This document shows positions 1-10,065 of a stretch of 64,000 bases of DNA, in pieces. Both the position numbers and the translations under genes were made by a program. The notes under the pieces were generated by a model. The model saw only the letters and a program-made list of their open reading frames with translations. It had not been told where the DNA came from and made no database searches. Positions within the stretch are counted from its first letter, which is position 1. Each line of letters begins with the position of its first letter. This stretch comes from Costertonia aggregata. Its GTDB lineage: Bacteria > Bacteroidota > Bacteroidia > Flavobacteriales > Flavobacteriaceae. The DNA is taken from contig NZ_CP058595.1 of the NCBI RefSeq assembly GCF_013402795.1, positions 2,265,848 through 2,329,847 of the forward strand. The letters are read 5' to 3'.

Positions 1-894
1 TGAAAAATGTGAGGTGTGTCCTATTTTGTGAGGCTCCGAAGTAATCATTTCCTTGAAAGTCCCGTTTTTTTGGTTGATGTATAGATAGTCATTCTCAAAA
101 AAATCATTTCCGATATAAATATCCGGATAATTGTCGCCGTTGAGGTCACTTACCCCCAACCCAAGGCCGTAGCCTATTTTACCTTGAAAAATCCCGGTTT
201 TTTTTGATACGTCCACAAATTTTTGGTCAATATTTTCGTACAGTCGATCCCCGGACAAAGAATCTATTTTTTTTCTTTTTGACCCTTTCCCATACGCATT
301 GTTTGGATGTACGGAGTGGTTCATTAGATACATGTCCAAATCGCCGTCCAAGTCGTAATCAAGAAAAGCGGCCTGGGTAGACAGACCCGAAAAATCAAGA
401 CCGTAAGAAGTTGCATCCTCTTTAAAAACAGGTACTCCATCTTTGTTCGGACCAAGATTTATATACAGGAGATTACGACCTTTTAAAGCTCGATAGCCCG
501 AAGCTTTACACACATATATATCCAAAAGGCCATCATTGTTGATATCTGTATAGGTTACCCCAGTGGACCAACTTCCCAAGTTTTTTATATTGGCAATCTC
601 TGTAATGTCTGTAAAGACCAGATTACCTTTATTTAAATACAGTTTGTCCGCACCACTATTTGACGTAAAATATAAATCTACAAGGTTGTCGTTGTTAAAA
701 TCTGCTGCAGCAACACCGGCACCGTTATAGTAGTATAGATAGGTTAGGATATTAAGTTCTGGCGTGCTTTTGAGTGTATTTTTGAAGGTAATATGCGTAA
801 CCGATGAGTTTACCTTTTCAAAAAGCGTTTCATCTTTTTCGCCACAACCGATAAGCATCATCGTCGCTAAAAATAGTACTAAATTCCTGTTCAT
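1..894 (-). CDS. FG-GAP/VCBS-repeat lipoprotein (C-terminus cut off by window edge)
   Basis: The reading frame is open from the ATG at 894 to the window edge (298 codons), so the C-terminus is missing. The N-terminus is a short lipoprotein signal ending in LIGCG. It is followed by repeated calcium-binding-like motifs of the FG-GAP/VCBS type, such as AADFNNDNLVDLYF, DINNDGLLDIYV, DYDLDGDLDMYL and DLNGDNYPDIYI. Such proteins are predicted beta-propellers on the cell surface. In Bacteroidota they often accompany SusC/SusD loci and are annotated as VCBS repeat or CRTAC1/ASPIC-UnbV proteins. A 165-base gap separates it from xylA on the same strand. The substrate or partner cannot be told from sequence. 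Confidence 0.85.
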   Translation of the reverse strand, partial: MNRNLVLFLATMMLIGCGEKDETLFEKVNSSVTHITFKNTLKSTPELNILTYLYYYNGAGVAAADFNNDNLVDLYFTSNSGADKLYLNKGNLVFTDITEIANIKNLGSWSTGVTYTDINNDGLLDIYVCKASGYRALKGRNLLYINLGPNKDGVPVFKEDATSYGLDFSGLSTQAAFLDYDLDGDLDMYLMNHSVHPNNAYGKGSKRKKIDSLSGDRLYENIDQKFVDVSKKTGIFQGKIGYGLGLGVSDLNGDNYPDIYIGNDFFENDYLYINQKNGTFKEMITSEPHKIGHTSHFS

Positions 895-1059
895 ATACCA
901 CCCAAAGTAAAAGGCAATTTAAGCAATCTTACAGGAATGACGAAAGGGCGGGAGTTAATATTTATGCTAAAATGGGCGATTTGAACAGCATAAATAAAAC
1001 AAGCCACATAGTATAGCTAACTTTATACAGGTAGTGAAATTTCCCAGCGGTAATAAAAA

Positions 1060-2385
1060 CTATATATATTGATTTATAATGTTCTCAAATAGTTCCTGTT
1101 TGCCGCTTTGCAGTTCTAGCTCGCCATTTTCCTTTGCGATGTTATACAGGTCGTTGAAATTTAATTTGCCCTTTTCAAAATCTTTCCCTTTTCCTGAATC
1201 AAAGGAGCTATACCTTTGGGCACGTAATGTTTCATAGGCCGATGAGGATATGATTTTATCCGCAGTCAATAAAGCTCTTGCAAAAACATCGGCACCGCCG
1301 ATATGGGCATGAAAAACATCTTCCAAATCCGTAGAGTTTCTTCTTATTTTTGCGTCAAAATTAATACCGCCTCCTTGCAGTCCGCCTGCTTTCAGAAAAA
1401 TCAACATGGCTTCGGTCACTTCCAGGATATTGTTTGGAAACTGGTCTGTATCCCAACCGTTTTGATAATCGCCCCTATTGGCATCTACACTTCCTAGCAT
1501 GCCATGGGCGGCGGCAATCTCCAGTTCATGTTGCATGGTGTGGCTGGCCAAGGTAGCATGGTTGACCTCTATATTCAATTTGAAATCATCCTGTAGCCCA
1601 TATTGGTGTAAAAACCCGATTACCGTGGCGCAATCAAAATCATATTGGTGTTTCATGGGTTCCATGGGTTTGGGTTCAATAAAAAAATTACCTTTGAACC
1701 CTTGGCTTCTTGCATAATCACGGGCCATTCCCAAAAATTGTCCCATATGATCCAATTCACGTTTCATATCGGTATTCAAGAGAGACATGTAACCTTCCCT
1801 GCCTCCCCAGAACACATAATTTTCCCCGTCAAGTTCCATAGTGGCATCAAGCGCAAGTTTTATTTGTCCGCCAGCCCTTGCCAAAACATTAAAGTCCGGA
1901 TTTGTGGAGGCTCCGTTCATGTATCTAGGATGGGAAAAACAGTTGGCCGTACCCCATAATAGTTTAACACCACTTTCTTTCTTTTTCTCTTTTATAAAAT
2001 CAACGATTTTCGCCAATCTTTTCTCGGATTCAGAAAATGAGGACGCTTCTTGTACGAGATCAAAATCATGAAAACAAAAATAGTCGAAACCCATTTTTGT
2101 GATAAACTCAAAAGCGGCATCGGCCTTTGCCTTTGCTGCATCAATAGGGTCCGATGGCTTGTCCCATTCAAAATTTTGGGTACCGGGTCCAAACGGATCG
2201 GCACCTTGACCGCAGAAGGTGTGCCAATAGGCAATGGCAAATTTAAAATGTTCCCGCATGGTTGTACCAGCTACCGTTTGCTCGGGGTTATAGTATTTGA
2301 AGGATAATGGATTGTCGGATTCTTTACCTTCAAATTTTATTTCATCTATTCCCTTAAAGTATTCTGTATTACCTATTAAAGCCAT
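1060..2385 (-). CDS. xylA: xylose isomerase
   Basis: Cytoplasmic enzyme converting D-xylose to D-xylulose. At 441 residues it has the length of class II isomerases, which carry an N-terminal extension. The expected catalytic and metal residues are visible: H106 and D109 in CFHDFD, the WGGREGY motif near 193, E237 in FFIEPKP, E273 and H276 in [12 protein letters not shown], and D301 in SVDANRGD. It starts 3 bases after the xylB stop on the same strand, so the two are surely co-transcribed and form a xylose catabolic pair. No clear intrinsic terminator was seen after it. Confidence 0.97.
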   Translation of the reverse strand: MALIGNTEYFKGIDEIKFEGKESDNPLSFKYYNPEQTVAGTTMREHFKFAIAYWHTFCGQGADPFGPGTQNFEWDKPSDPIDAAKAKADAAFEFITKMGFDYFCFHDFDLVQEASSFSESEKRLAKIVDFIKEKKKESGVKLLWGTANCFSHPRYMNGASTNPDFNVLARAGGQIKLALDATMELDGENYVFWGGREGYMSLLNTDMKRELDHMGQFLGMARDYARSQGFKGNFFIEPKPMEPMKHQYDFDCATVIGFLHQYGLQDDFKLNIEVNHATLASHTMQHELEIAAAHGMLGSVDANRGDYQNGWDTDQFPNNILEVTEAMLIFLKAGGLQGGGINFDAKIRRNSTDLEDVFHAHIGGADVFARALLTADKIISSSAYETLRAQRYSSFDSGKGKDFEKGKLNFNDLYNIAKENGELELQSGKQELFENIINQYI

Positions 2386-2388
2386 TTT

Positions 2389-3870
2389 TTATTTTTTTAA
2401 AAGTTCATCTAATCTGTCCTTCCATCTTGAGTAGGCCGTTTTAAAGCTGTTGCGTTCTTTCAATGGTTTAAATTGCATTATGAAATCGTTATCCATAATC
2501 TGTTTTCCAAAAGTTTCAAAGTCACCCAAGTGTAATTGACAAGCCCTTGCGGCCCCAATAGCTCCCGTGGTATTATAAATTTCAATCTCTTGATTAATGA
2601 GTGTGGATATGGTAGTCGAAAAAATCTCAGACCTAAAAAGATTGTCATTACCAGCACGAATAACCTTTGGTTGTATACCATCGGATTTCATAACATCTAT
2701 ACCGTAAACAAATGAAAAAGCGATACCTTCTAAAGCGGCCCTACATAAATGAGCCTTGGAATGTATGTTTAAATTGATATTCGACATATGCGTACCCAGA
2801 TTTTTGTTATCCAAAACCCTTTCTGCTCCGTTTCCAAATGGGTGTATGAGAACGCCGTCCGAACCAACGGGTGCCGAAGCTGCCAGTTGGTTCATTTCTT
2901 CATATGACGAAACGTCCAAGTTGTTCAAAAGCCAACGATATTGAATACCGGCACCATTGATGCAAAGGAGTTTGCCAATTCGTATCTGTTTTGTATCGTA
3001 GTTGACATGGGCAAAATTGTTGACCCTTGAACTTTCCTTTGCGGAAAGGCTATCGGTTACGGCATACATAACACCCGAGGTGCCACCGGTGGCTGCCACT
3101 TCTCCGGGATTAAAAATATTTAAGGATAAGGCGTTGTTAGGCTGATCACCCGCCCTATATAAAATAGGAGTTCCTTCAGTTAAGCCTGATGCCATGGCAC
3201 CTTCTTTGGAAACTCCCCCTTGGTTTGAAAAAGTAGATACGATATCTGGAATCTTTGATTTGTCCAGTTCATAATGATCCAGCAACCAATCGGCAGTAGT
3301 GTTTTTTGTAAAGTCCCAAAGAATCCCTTCTGAAAGCCCGGATAAGGTAGTGCAAATGTTATCGCTGAACTTATAGGCGATATAATCGCCTGGAAGCATA
3401 AATTTATAAACCGAGTTATAAATATCGGGTTCGTTTTCTTTGACCCACTTTAACTTTGAGGCAGTAAAATTGGCGGGGGAGTTCAATAAATTTTCTGAAC
3501 ACTTTCTGGTTCCAAGCTCTTTGAATGCCTCTTTCCCGATTTTGACCGCTCTACTATCACACCAAATGATGGAATCCCTTAAAGGATTTCCTTTTTGGTC
3601 AACGACTACGAGTCCGTGCATTTGGTAAGAAATGCCAATACCCTTAATAGTTTTTGAATCGATATTGTTTTTTGCAAGCAATAGTTTTGTAGCGTTACAA
3701 ACGTGAACCCACCAATCATTCGGGTTTTGTTCGGCCCAACCGTTTTTTAAGGATATCATTCCCATTTCATTATCGGGTTGGCTAACAACATCCAAGCTTT
3801 TTCCGGTAGCGGTATCTACTAAAGCCACTTTAATCGAGGAACTTCCAATATCATAACCTATGGTGTACAT
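2389..3870 (-). CDS. xylB: xylulokinase (FGGY family)
   Basis: FGGY-family carbohydrate kinase of 493 residues, predicted to phosphorylate D-xylulose to xylulose 5-phosphate. The N-terminal ATPase fold shows GYDIGSSSIKVALVD, and the substrate-side motifs ISYQMHGLVVVD and IIWCDSRA follow. The C-terminal half has the GGTSGVMYAV phosphate-binding region. Its placement directly upstream of xylA supports xylulose as substrate. The upstream region (3871-3973) contains the terminator of susD, so xylBA is probably its own transcription unit. I could not pick a convincing promoter in that gap. Confidence 0.93.
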   Translation of the reverse strand: MYTIGYDIGSSSIKVALVDTATGKSLDVVSQPDNEMGMISLKNGWAEQNPNDWWVHVCNATKLLLAKNNIDSKTIKGIGISYQMHGLVVVDQKGNPLRDSIIWCDSRAVKIGKEAFKELGTRKCSENLLNSPANFTASKLKWVKENEPDIYNSVYKFMLPGDYIAYKFSDNICTTLSGLSEGILWDFTKNTTADWLLDHYELDKSKIPDIVSTFSNQGGVSKEGAMASGLTEGTPILYRAGDQPNNALSLNIFNPGEVAATGGTSGVMYAVTDSLSAKESSRVNNFAHVNYDTKQIRIGKLLCINGAGIQYRWLLNNLDVSSYEEMNQLAASAPVGSDGVLIHPFGNGAERVLDNKNLGTHMSNINLNIHSKAHLCRAALEGIAFSFVYGIDVMKSDGIQPKVIRAGNDNLFRSEIFSTTISTLINQEIEIYNTTGAIGAARACQLHLGDFETFGKQIMDNDFIMQFKPLKERNSFKTAYSRWKDRLDELLKK

Positions 3871-3921
3871 ATCAAGCTTTGATTTTGAAAGATATTATTT
3901 TTTACGGGGAGGGCAAAAAAT

Positions 3922-3948
3922 AAAAAAGCCGTTCATTACGAACGGCCT
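3922..3948 (-). terminator. intrinsic terminator downstream of susD
   Basis: Read on the minus strand, a 7-bp stem (GCCGTTC / GAACGGC, plus-strand arms 3928-3934 and 3940-3946) with a 5-base loop is followed at once by six T residues and more T-rich sequence. It lies 26 bases after the susD stop. It therefore ends the susCD transcript and separates it from xylBA. Confidence 0.88.
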
Positions 3949-3973
3949 TTTAAACACTTAAAAAATTAAAATT

Positions 3974-5539
3974 TTAATACCCTGGGTTTTGTACCAGATT
4001 TGGATTAGAAAGTAGAGCATTTGCAGGAATAGGGAAAAGATTTTTAGAATCATCCCCTACTGCTTCAGGATTTTTAAATTCCCAATCTCTTGTGAACTGT
4101 CCGAAACGAATCATATCGTTTCTTCTGGTCATCTCCTTATATAATTCTCTTCCTCTTTCGTCCAACAAATCCTGTTCGGACACTGATCCCAACGGAGCGG
4201 CATCCCTTAAAACCCTCAATTCATTGACTAAGGCCGTGGCATCGCCACCACTTCTTAATTGAGCTTCCGCTTTCATTAGATGTGCATCGGAATACCTGAA
4301 GATAATCTGATGACTTCTAAAAGAGCCACCATCTGCAGGGTGATATTTAATCGTTCTAATACCCGTTACTTCATTGTTGCCTACCAAGCCAGGAAACTCT
4401 TTTGTAAACACCAAGGGATTACCAGGACGGTCTTTCAAAGGAGTACCATCGCCATCATATTGTTGGCCAATCAAGAACCCATATCCTATACCATAATTAG
4501 TTTCTGGATCTGCGTTGGTAGCGTCTGGCACCCAGCCTCTTCGCTCCTCTTGTCCATCGCCGATATAATTGCTGTTTGGGTCGCCCTCGAACAAATCATA
4601 GAATTCTGCCAATGTGCTAAATCCGTTCCATCCGCCCCCGCCATTGTCAGGAGAATTTATGTTGTAGTGCATACCATTCCATATCCTGTTACCTACACCT
4701 GTAGGAATCCACCATATGGTTTCGCTATCAGCATCCTCCTTAAAAATATCAAAATAACCATCTTGCAAAGCATAGCCATCAGCTGCTATTTCATCTACCA
4801 AAGATATAACTTCGGCCATATCAGAATTATCGGGAGTAGTGCCTCTGTATACATGAGCGTTCAAAAGAACTTTTGCCAACAAAAAATTACCGGCTGCTTG
4901 ACTGGCTCTTTTATTGTCTGCAATTTGATCAGGACCTCTTTCAGGTAAATTGGGTATGGCATCTCTTAAATCTTGGATTACAAAATCTAATGCCTCTGTT
5001 CTTGTCAATACCCTGGGATTTATACTTGGTCCTTCATCAGGAGCCCTAAATGGCACTTGGCCATAAAGATCCATTATCGTCCACATGGCATAAGCTCTCA
5101 GGAATTTGGCATCAGCTAATTCACTGGCCGAAGCACCACTTCGCTCATCAATAATTTCAGAAGCTAGAAAGACAGATGAATTCCAGTCATTCCACGTATC
5201 CAAGACATAAGGGTGAGCTGCATCCCAAGTGTGTTGGTGCAACGTACGCCAAATACCATTATCGCCCCAATCCGTGCCACGGGTGGGAACCAATAATTCA
5301 TCTGTGGTCACCTCGTTCAAAGCATAAACTTTGGTTTGGTCACCAATACGGTTAAAGCCACCATAAACATTGTCCAAGGCGCTTTCTACGTTATCTACAC
5401 CATTAAATATACCGCCCGAAGCCGTAGATTCATCAATAATGGAGTCAGTTCCTTCAATTTCAAGGTCAGTACACGCTGCAACGAGCAATGCCGCTGCAGC
5501 CATACTTAAAAACGATTTGCTTTTTCTTTTATTTATCAT
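3974..5539 (-). CDS. SusD/RagB family outer-membrane nutrient-binding lipoprotein
   Basis: 521-residue lipoprotein with the lipobox LLVAAC (Cys23). After export it would be acylated and sit on the outer surface as the lid of its SusC partner. The body has the features of SusD/RagB proteins: an alpha-helical TPR-like N-terminal half (FLRAYAMWTIMDLYGQVPF around residue 147) and the C-terminal region RGRELYKEMTRRNDMIRFGQ before the end FPIPANALLSNPNLVQNPGY. It begins 11 bases after the susC stop. The ligand is inferred to be a malto- or alpha-gluco-oligosaccharide from the divergent GH65/GH13 genes. No SusE/SusF gene follows; a terminator does. Confidence 0.94.
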   Translation of the reverse strand: MINKRKSKSFLSMAAAALLVAACTDLEIEGTDSIIDESTASGGIFNGVDNVESALDNVYGGFNRIGDQTKVYALNEVTTDELLVPTRGTDWGDNGIWRTLHQHTWDAAHPYVLDTWNDWNSSVFLASEIIDERSGASASELADAKFLRAYAMWTIMDLYGQVPFRAPDEGPSINPRVLTRTEALDFVIQDLRDAIPNLPERGPDQIADNKRASQAAGNFLLAKVLLNAHVYRGTTPDNSDMAEVISLVDEIAADGYALQDGYFDIFKEDADSETIWWIPTGVGNRIWNGMHYNINSPDNGGGGWNGFSTLAEFYDLFEGDPNSNYIGDGQEERRGWVPDATNADPETNYGIGYGFLIGQQYDGDGTPLKDRPGNPLVFTKEFPGLVGNNEVTGIRTIKYHPADGGSFRSHQIIFRYSDAHLMKAEAQLRSGGDATALVNELRVLRDAAPLGSVSEQDLLDERGRELYKEMTRRNDMIRFGQFTRDWEFKNPEAVGDDSKNLFPIPANALLSNPNLVQNPGY

Positions 5540-5550
5540 AATTCAATTTT

Positions 5551-8500
5551 TTAAAAAGTAACATTCAAACCAAAAGTAACAGTAGTTGGTCTAGGATAAG
5601 CAACATAATCAATACCAGCAGTTGGTAAGTTGTTCAATAACCCGGCAGCTGCAGGTGAAGAGCTTATTTCAGGATCTAGTCCGGAGTAATCGGTAATCAA
5701 CCAAAGATTTTGACCTGTTAACGATAATCTCATAGTTTTGAACAAACCTTCACCACTAAGATTCACATTATAGCCTATGGTTGCGTTTTGCAAACGGATA
5801 AAATCACCTTTTTCAAGAAAACGAGTAGAAACAGATGCAGCTGCATTGCCTGCCTCACCACTATTAAGCACGTCTTGTGTGACGTTTCTTGCATTATTAA
5901 TGGCTCCTGCCGTGAAAAGAGCGTTACGGGTGTTATTATACACCGAGAATCCAAATTGTCCTGTAAAGAAGGTGGAAAAATCCCAATTCTTGTAGGATAA
6001 GTTCGTTGAAAAACCACCGGTAACATCTGGTAAGGCATCTTCACCTACAAATACCTGTTGGTCACCAATAGGCTGGCCATTGGCATCAAAACCTTGGAAA
6101 TCTCTTAGGAAATAAGAAAATAGAGGGCGACCGCCTTCTAGTCTTTGGGCAAAAGCTCCTGTGAGCCCTTGTCCAAAAATGGTACCTGCATTCACTTGGC
6201 CATCAAAATCCTCTAAATCATTTTCATTGTAAGCCACATTAAATGAAGCGCTCCAATTTAAATCTTCCGACCGTATAATATCATAGGCCAATGAAAATTC
6301 GACACCTTGGTTCAATAATACCGCATCTAAGTTTTGGAAAAAGAAGGGTTGTGGAGAAGGTTGTGCAGCTTCAATTCTGAATAAAAGATCTGTTGTTTCC
6401 CTTCTATACACATCCAAACTACCGGTTAATCTATCATTCCCAAATCCAAAGTCCACACCAACACCATAAGAAGTGGTTTCTTCCCACTTTAGATCATTAT
6501 TAACAAATGCGACCGGGTTCAACCCTGGTATATTACCTATCTCACCAGCTTGATTGAATGTAGCGTCACCAAATCTTTCCCTTCTAACGAACTGACCAAA
6601 TTCAAGACCATCCTGGTTACCGGTTATACCATAACTTAGCCTTAATTTTAAGGTTGATACGGCATCCCCTACAAAATCCTCTTCTGATAATTTCCAAGCG
6701 AAAGCTCCAGATGGGAATATACCATATCTATTATTAGGTCCAAATCTAGATGAACCATCGGCTCTTACGGTTGCCGTGAAAAGATATTTATTTTGAAGTG
6801 TGTAGTTGACCCTACCAAAAAATGATTGTAATTCGTCCGCATTGTCAAAAGTGTTGCCTATGATACCTCTTACCGATAGGGAACTCGGTATGGCCAATGA
6901 TGTGGCACCGGTATCATCAAAACGATTGATGAAAATTTCTGACTGGTTGGTTCCTAACCCATACTGTTGGTAATCGCCTGAAATTAAATTTTCCACTGTA
7001 TTGGCGCTATCCTCCAAATCGGTACCCATTTGATTTAGGTTCCTTGTACTGAAGCCAAAACCTGCAACATTTCTGCCATTTGTAGCGAATTCTTGGTAAG
7101 AAAACCCAATTAAAGCATCAAGGCTGGAATTTTCAAATTCTTTTTTATAGTTCAATGTAGCTTCTAACAAAGAATTTTCTAAATTAAGGTCATTAACAGC
7201 TCCTCTACCATTTTCTGGGGCACCATTGTTGAACCCGAGTATATCCCCTGATAACATACTCTTTCTTGTAGATTCCGAATTGTCATAACCTACGGTCACT
7301 TTTGCATTTAATTCTGGAGTTATGGCATAATCGGCCGATAAGTTGATGAGGGCCCTATTTGTATTTGTTATACTTTGGTATGAAGCAAGAAAGTTTGCAG
7401 GATTTAAATTACCTCCTTGTGGATTAAAGTTAGGGCTGCTCGGCCATGTAGGGTTGGCAGAATAGGCCGCTCCTAAAACGTCTCCTTGCGAACCTGCATT
7501 ACCACTTAAGGGTGGTTGTTCATCGTTAACCCTGGAAATAGTACCTGTAAGGTTTATGTTGAGCTTATCATCCAAGAATCTATGGTTCCAGTTTACTCTT
7601 CCGGTAATACGCTCTAAGGAAGAATTTTCTATTACCCCAAATTGTTTTCCATAACCAAATGTTGCTCTGATATTGCCTTTACCATAATTCTGTGAATATG
7701 ATAAATTCTGGTTTTGGGATGCAGCAGTTCTTGTGACAACATCTTGCCAGTCAGTATTTGCTCCAAAGTCTTGATCGGAGGCAATACCGCCAAATTGTTC
7801 AACAGCTGATAAGAATTGACCTCTATCCAACAAATCGTACCTCCTTGCTGGTCCGGCAACACTTAACGTTGTATTGAATTCAAATTTAGGACCACTACCT
7901 GCGCCCTTACCATTTTTGGTGGTAATTATGACAACGCCATTAGCACCTCTAGATCCATAAATCGCAGTTGCAGAGGCATCCTTTAATATACTCATACTTG
8001 CGATGTCGGATGGGTTCAAGAAATTCAACGGGTTTTGTGCTCCACTCGTTCCGAAGCCAACATCTTGACCTTCTGCGGAAGCTCCACCTCCAGGAAGTGG
8101 TATTCCATCAACGACAAATAGTGGATTATTGTTTGAACGTATCGAGTTCGCTCCCCTAATTCTAACGTCAATTCCCGCTCCGGGAGCACCACTGGATTGT
8201 GTGATTTGAACACCAGCGGTTTTACCTTGTATAAGTTCTTCTGGTGATGCAATGACACCAGAATTGAAATCCTCGGCATTAACGGATGCAACAGATCCTG
8301 TGGCATCCTTAACGGTAGTTGTACCGTAACCAATGATAACCACCTCGTCCAACGCCTGTGCGTCTTCTTGGAGTGTGGCATTGATCGTGGATTGCCCATT
8401 TACGGCAATCTCCTGGGTCTTGTAACCAATGTAACTGATTACCAAGGTAGCATCACTCCCTATGTTATTAAGGGTGTAATTACCATCAAAATCGGTTTGT

Positions 8501-8652
8501 GTACCATTGGTAGTACCTTTTACCAAAACACTGGCTCCTGGCAATGGACCGTTTGCATCCGAAACGGTTCCGGATACATCTTGCGATTGAGCCCAACCGA
8601 AACATAAAAATGCACCGGCTAGCATCAAGCTTTTTAGTAGCGTAATCTTCAT
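5551..8652 (-). CDS. SusC/RagA family TonB-dependent receptor
   Basis: 1,033-residue outer-membrane transporter. It has a signal peptide (about 1-23, ending AQSQ), a carboxypeptidase-regulatory-like domain (about 24-100), then the segment ALDEVVIIGYGT leading into the plug, with IRGANSIRSNNNPLFVVDG and ASATAIYGSRGANGVVIITT as SusC/RagA signatures. The rest is a 22-strand-type barrel ending in an aromatic residue (VTFGLNVTF). With SusD it imports glycans, powered by TonB. It is divergent from the LacI-pgmB-GH65-GH13 operon, with a LacI-type palindrome in its leader, so alpha-gluco-oligosaccharides are the likely cargo (inference). Confidence 0.95.
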   Translation of the reverse strand: MKITLLKSLMLAGAFLCFGWAQSQDVSGTVSDANGPLPGASVLVKGTTNGTQTDFDGNYTLNNIGSDATLVISYIGYKTQEIAVNGQSTINATLQEDAQALDEVVIIGYGTTTVKDATGSVASVNAEDFNSGVIASPEELIQGKTAGVQITQSSGAPGAGIDVRIRGANSIRSNNNPLFVVDGIPLPGGGASAEGQDVGFGTSGAQNPLNFLNPSDIASMSILKDASATAIYGSRGANGVVIITTKNGKGAGSGPKFEFNTTLSVAGPARRYDLLDRGQFLSAVEQFGGIASDQDFGANTDWQDVVTRTAASQNQNLSYSQNYGKGNIRATFGYGKQFGVIENSSLERITGRVNWNHRFLDDKLNINLTGTISRVNDEQPPLSGNAGSQGDVLGAAYSANPTWPSSPNFNPQGGNLNPANFLASYQSITNTNRALINLSADYAITPELNAKVTVGYDNSESTRKSMLSGDILGFNNGAPENGRGAVNDLNLENSLLEATLNYKKEFENSSLDALIGFSYQEFATNGRNVAGFGFSTRNLNQMGTDLEDSANTVENLISGDYQQYGLGTNQSEIFINRFDDTGATSLAIPSSLSVRGIIGNTFDNADELQSFFGRVNYTLQNKYLFTATVRADGSSRFGPNNRYGIFPSGAFAWKLSEEDFVGDAVSTLKLRLSYGITGNQDGLEFGQFVRRERFGDATFNQAGEIGNIPGLNPVAFVNNDLKWEETTSYGVGVDFGFGNDRLTGSLDVYRRETTDLLFRIEAAQPSPQPFFFQNLDAVLLNQGVEFSLAYDIIRSEDLNWSASFNVAYNENDLEDFDGQVNAGTIFGQGLTGAFAQRLEGGRPLFSYFLRDFQGFDANGQPIGDQQVFVGEDALPDVTGGFSTNLSYKNWDFSTFFTGQFGFSVYNNTRNALFTAGAINNARNVTQDVLNSGEAGNAAASVSTRFLEKGDFIRLQNATIGYNVNLSGEGLFKTMRLSLTGQNLWLITDYSGLDPEISSSPAAAGLLNNLPTAGIDYVAYPRPTTVTFGLNVTF

Positions 8653-8745
8653 AAAGAGTTAATTTTGAGTTTAGTTAATTTTAAATCTAAGGTTAAACAT
8701 ATGTAAAAAAAGTGTTAAATGCTTTTATGGTCTATCTTTAGGGTT

Positions 8746-8763
8746 CACGAAAACGGTTTCGTG
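8746..8763. promoter_or_regulatory. LacI-family operator-like palindrome in the susC leader
   Basis: An 18-base inverted repeat, CACGAAAACGGTTTCGTG, has 8 of 9 pairs matching around a central CG step, the usual architecture of LacI/GalR operators. It lies 94 bases upstream of the susC start and about 265 bases from the divergent LacI gene. The regulator at 9028 is the obvious candidate to bind it. Confidence 0.6.
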
Positions 8764-8862
8764 TTAATAACTTTTAAAAATAGCAGACTCATAATCTTTT
8801 AGGTTTGAAATTATGTAATCTTTAAAAGAGAGGTTGTTTATTGTAAATATAGCAATATTGCA

Positions 8863-8870
8863 CAAATATA
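8863..8870 (-). promoter_or_regulatory. candidate -7 element for susCD
   Basis: On the minus strand the sequence TATATTTG fits the Bacteroidota -7 consensus TAnnTTTG. No good -33 TTG was found at the expected distance. If real, transcription starts near 8857 and gives susC a leader of about 200 bases that includes the palindrome at 8746-8763. The rest of the 375-base gap (8653-9027) is AT-rich, with a tandem AGTTAATTTT (8657-8666 and 8673-8682) just upstream of susC. Confidence 0.4.
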
Positions 8871-9027
8871 ACATTTTTTGAATAATGCATTTGAAATCGG
8901 TTTTTGTTAAAAATTGGCTTTTGGTTATGAAATTTTCGGATTTTGGCCAAAATTAATCTTCTTATGTTTTTTAGATTAAATTTACACGTTGGTATTTAAT
9001 TAAGAATGCATCTAACATAATTAGGAT

Positions 9028-10047
9028 TTGAGACAAAAAATCACATTAAAACATATTGCGCGAGAATTGGATGTCTCTATATCTACAGTTTCCAAGGCCT
9101 TAAAAAATAGTGAAGAGATCAGTAGGGATACTAAAGAGAAAATCCAGGCGTTCGCAAAACTGTACAATTACAAGCCCAATAATATTGCCATAAGCCTCAA
9201 AAATAAGCGCACCAAAAATATCGGCGTGATTATTCCGGAAATCGTACATCATTTTTTTACCACAGTATTCAGGGGTATCGAAAAATATGCCAATAAACAG
9301 GGATACAATGTGGTGGTCTGCATCTCGGACGAGTCATTTGATAAAGAAGTTATCAATATGGAGATGTTGGCCAATGGTAGTATAGACGGTTTCATTATGT
9401 CGCTTTCTGCCGAAACCCAATTAAAGAACGATTACAACCATTTAAAGGAAGTTACAGAACAAGGTATACCCTTGGTTCTTTTTGATCGTGTAACGAACGA
9501 AATACAGTGTGACAAAGTCGTTATAAACGACAGGGAAGGCGCATACCTAGCGGTACAAAAGCTTTTGAAAAGTGGGAGAAGAAAAATAGCCTTGGTTACT
9601 ACAGAGGATTATTTTAGTGTAAGTAGGGAGCGTACTCAAGGATATCTTTCCGCTCTACGTGATAACGGTATAGCGATTGATGGGAATCTGATACTAAAAT
9701 TGCCCTACATGGATGTACAAGAAGAAGATATTGATAGTTTCTTTGATGGCAATGAAGTTGATGCCGTTTTATGCGTGAACGAAATTTTTGCCATTCACTG
9801 CATGCGTTTGGTCCAGAAAAAAGGTTTGCGAATACCAGAGGACATTTCCTTTATCGGTTTCACCGACGGCATTTTGTCAAAGTACGCTACCCCAAGGCTT
9901 ACCTCGGTCGCTCAACACGGTGAGGAAATGGGACAGATTGCGGCGAAAATGTTGATCGAGAAAGTGGAAAGTGAAGAAGAAGTCGAAGTTTATAGGACTG
10001 AAATTATAGAATCTACCCTAATTGAAAGAGAATCTACCATTAATTAA
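9028..10047 (+). CDS. LacI/GalR family transcriptional regulator
   Basis: 339 residues with an N-terminal LacI helix-turn-helix (TLKHIARELDVSISTVSKAL) and a periplasmic-binding-protein-like sensor domain (about 60-330; GVIIPEIVHHFFTTVFRGIE, DGFIMSL, VLFDRV, ISFIGFTDG). The start is the TTG at 9028: the in-frame codon at 9022 is a stop and family members begin just here. It leads an operon with pgmB, GH65 and GH13 and is divergent from susCD, the arrangement of Bacteroidota maltose regulators. It probably senses maltose or a related sugar and controls both arms. Confidence 0.92.
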   Translation: MRQKITLKHIARELDVSISTVSKALKNSEEISRDTKEKIQAFAKLYNYKPNNIAISLKNKRTKNIGVIIPEIVHHFFTTVFRGIEKYANKQGYNVVVCISDESFDKEVINMEMLANGSIDGFIMSLSAETQLKNDYNHLKEVTEQGIPLVLFDRVTNEIQCDKVVINDREGAYLAVQKLLKSGRRKIALVTTEDYFSVSRERTQGYLSALRDNGIAIDGNLILKLPYMDVQEEDIDSFFDGNEVDAVLCVNEIFAIHCMRLVQKKGLRIPEDISFIGFTDGILSKYATPRLTSVAQHGEEMGQIAAKMLIEKVESEEEVEVYRTEIIESTLIERESTIN

Positions 10048-10065
10048 CCACCCAATTAAAATTTG

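Noticed and set aside
4280-4948. Long plus-strand open frame (222 codons) opposite susD
   Set aside because: It lies wholly antisense to a well-supported SusD gene, shows no family motif and has unnatural composition; treated as a shadow frame.
8025-8399. 124-codon minus-strand frame within susC
   Set aside because: Fully inside the SusC plug coding region in another frame; no recognisable protein.
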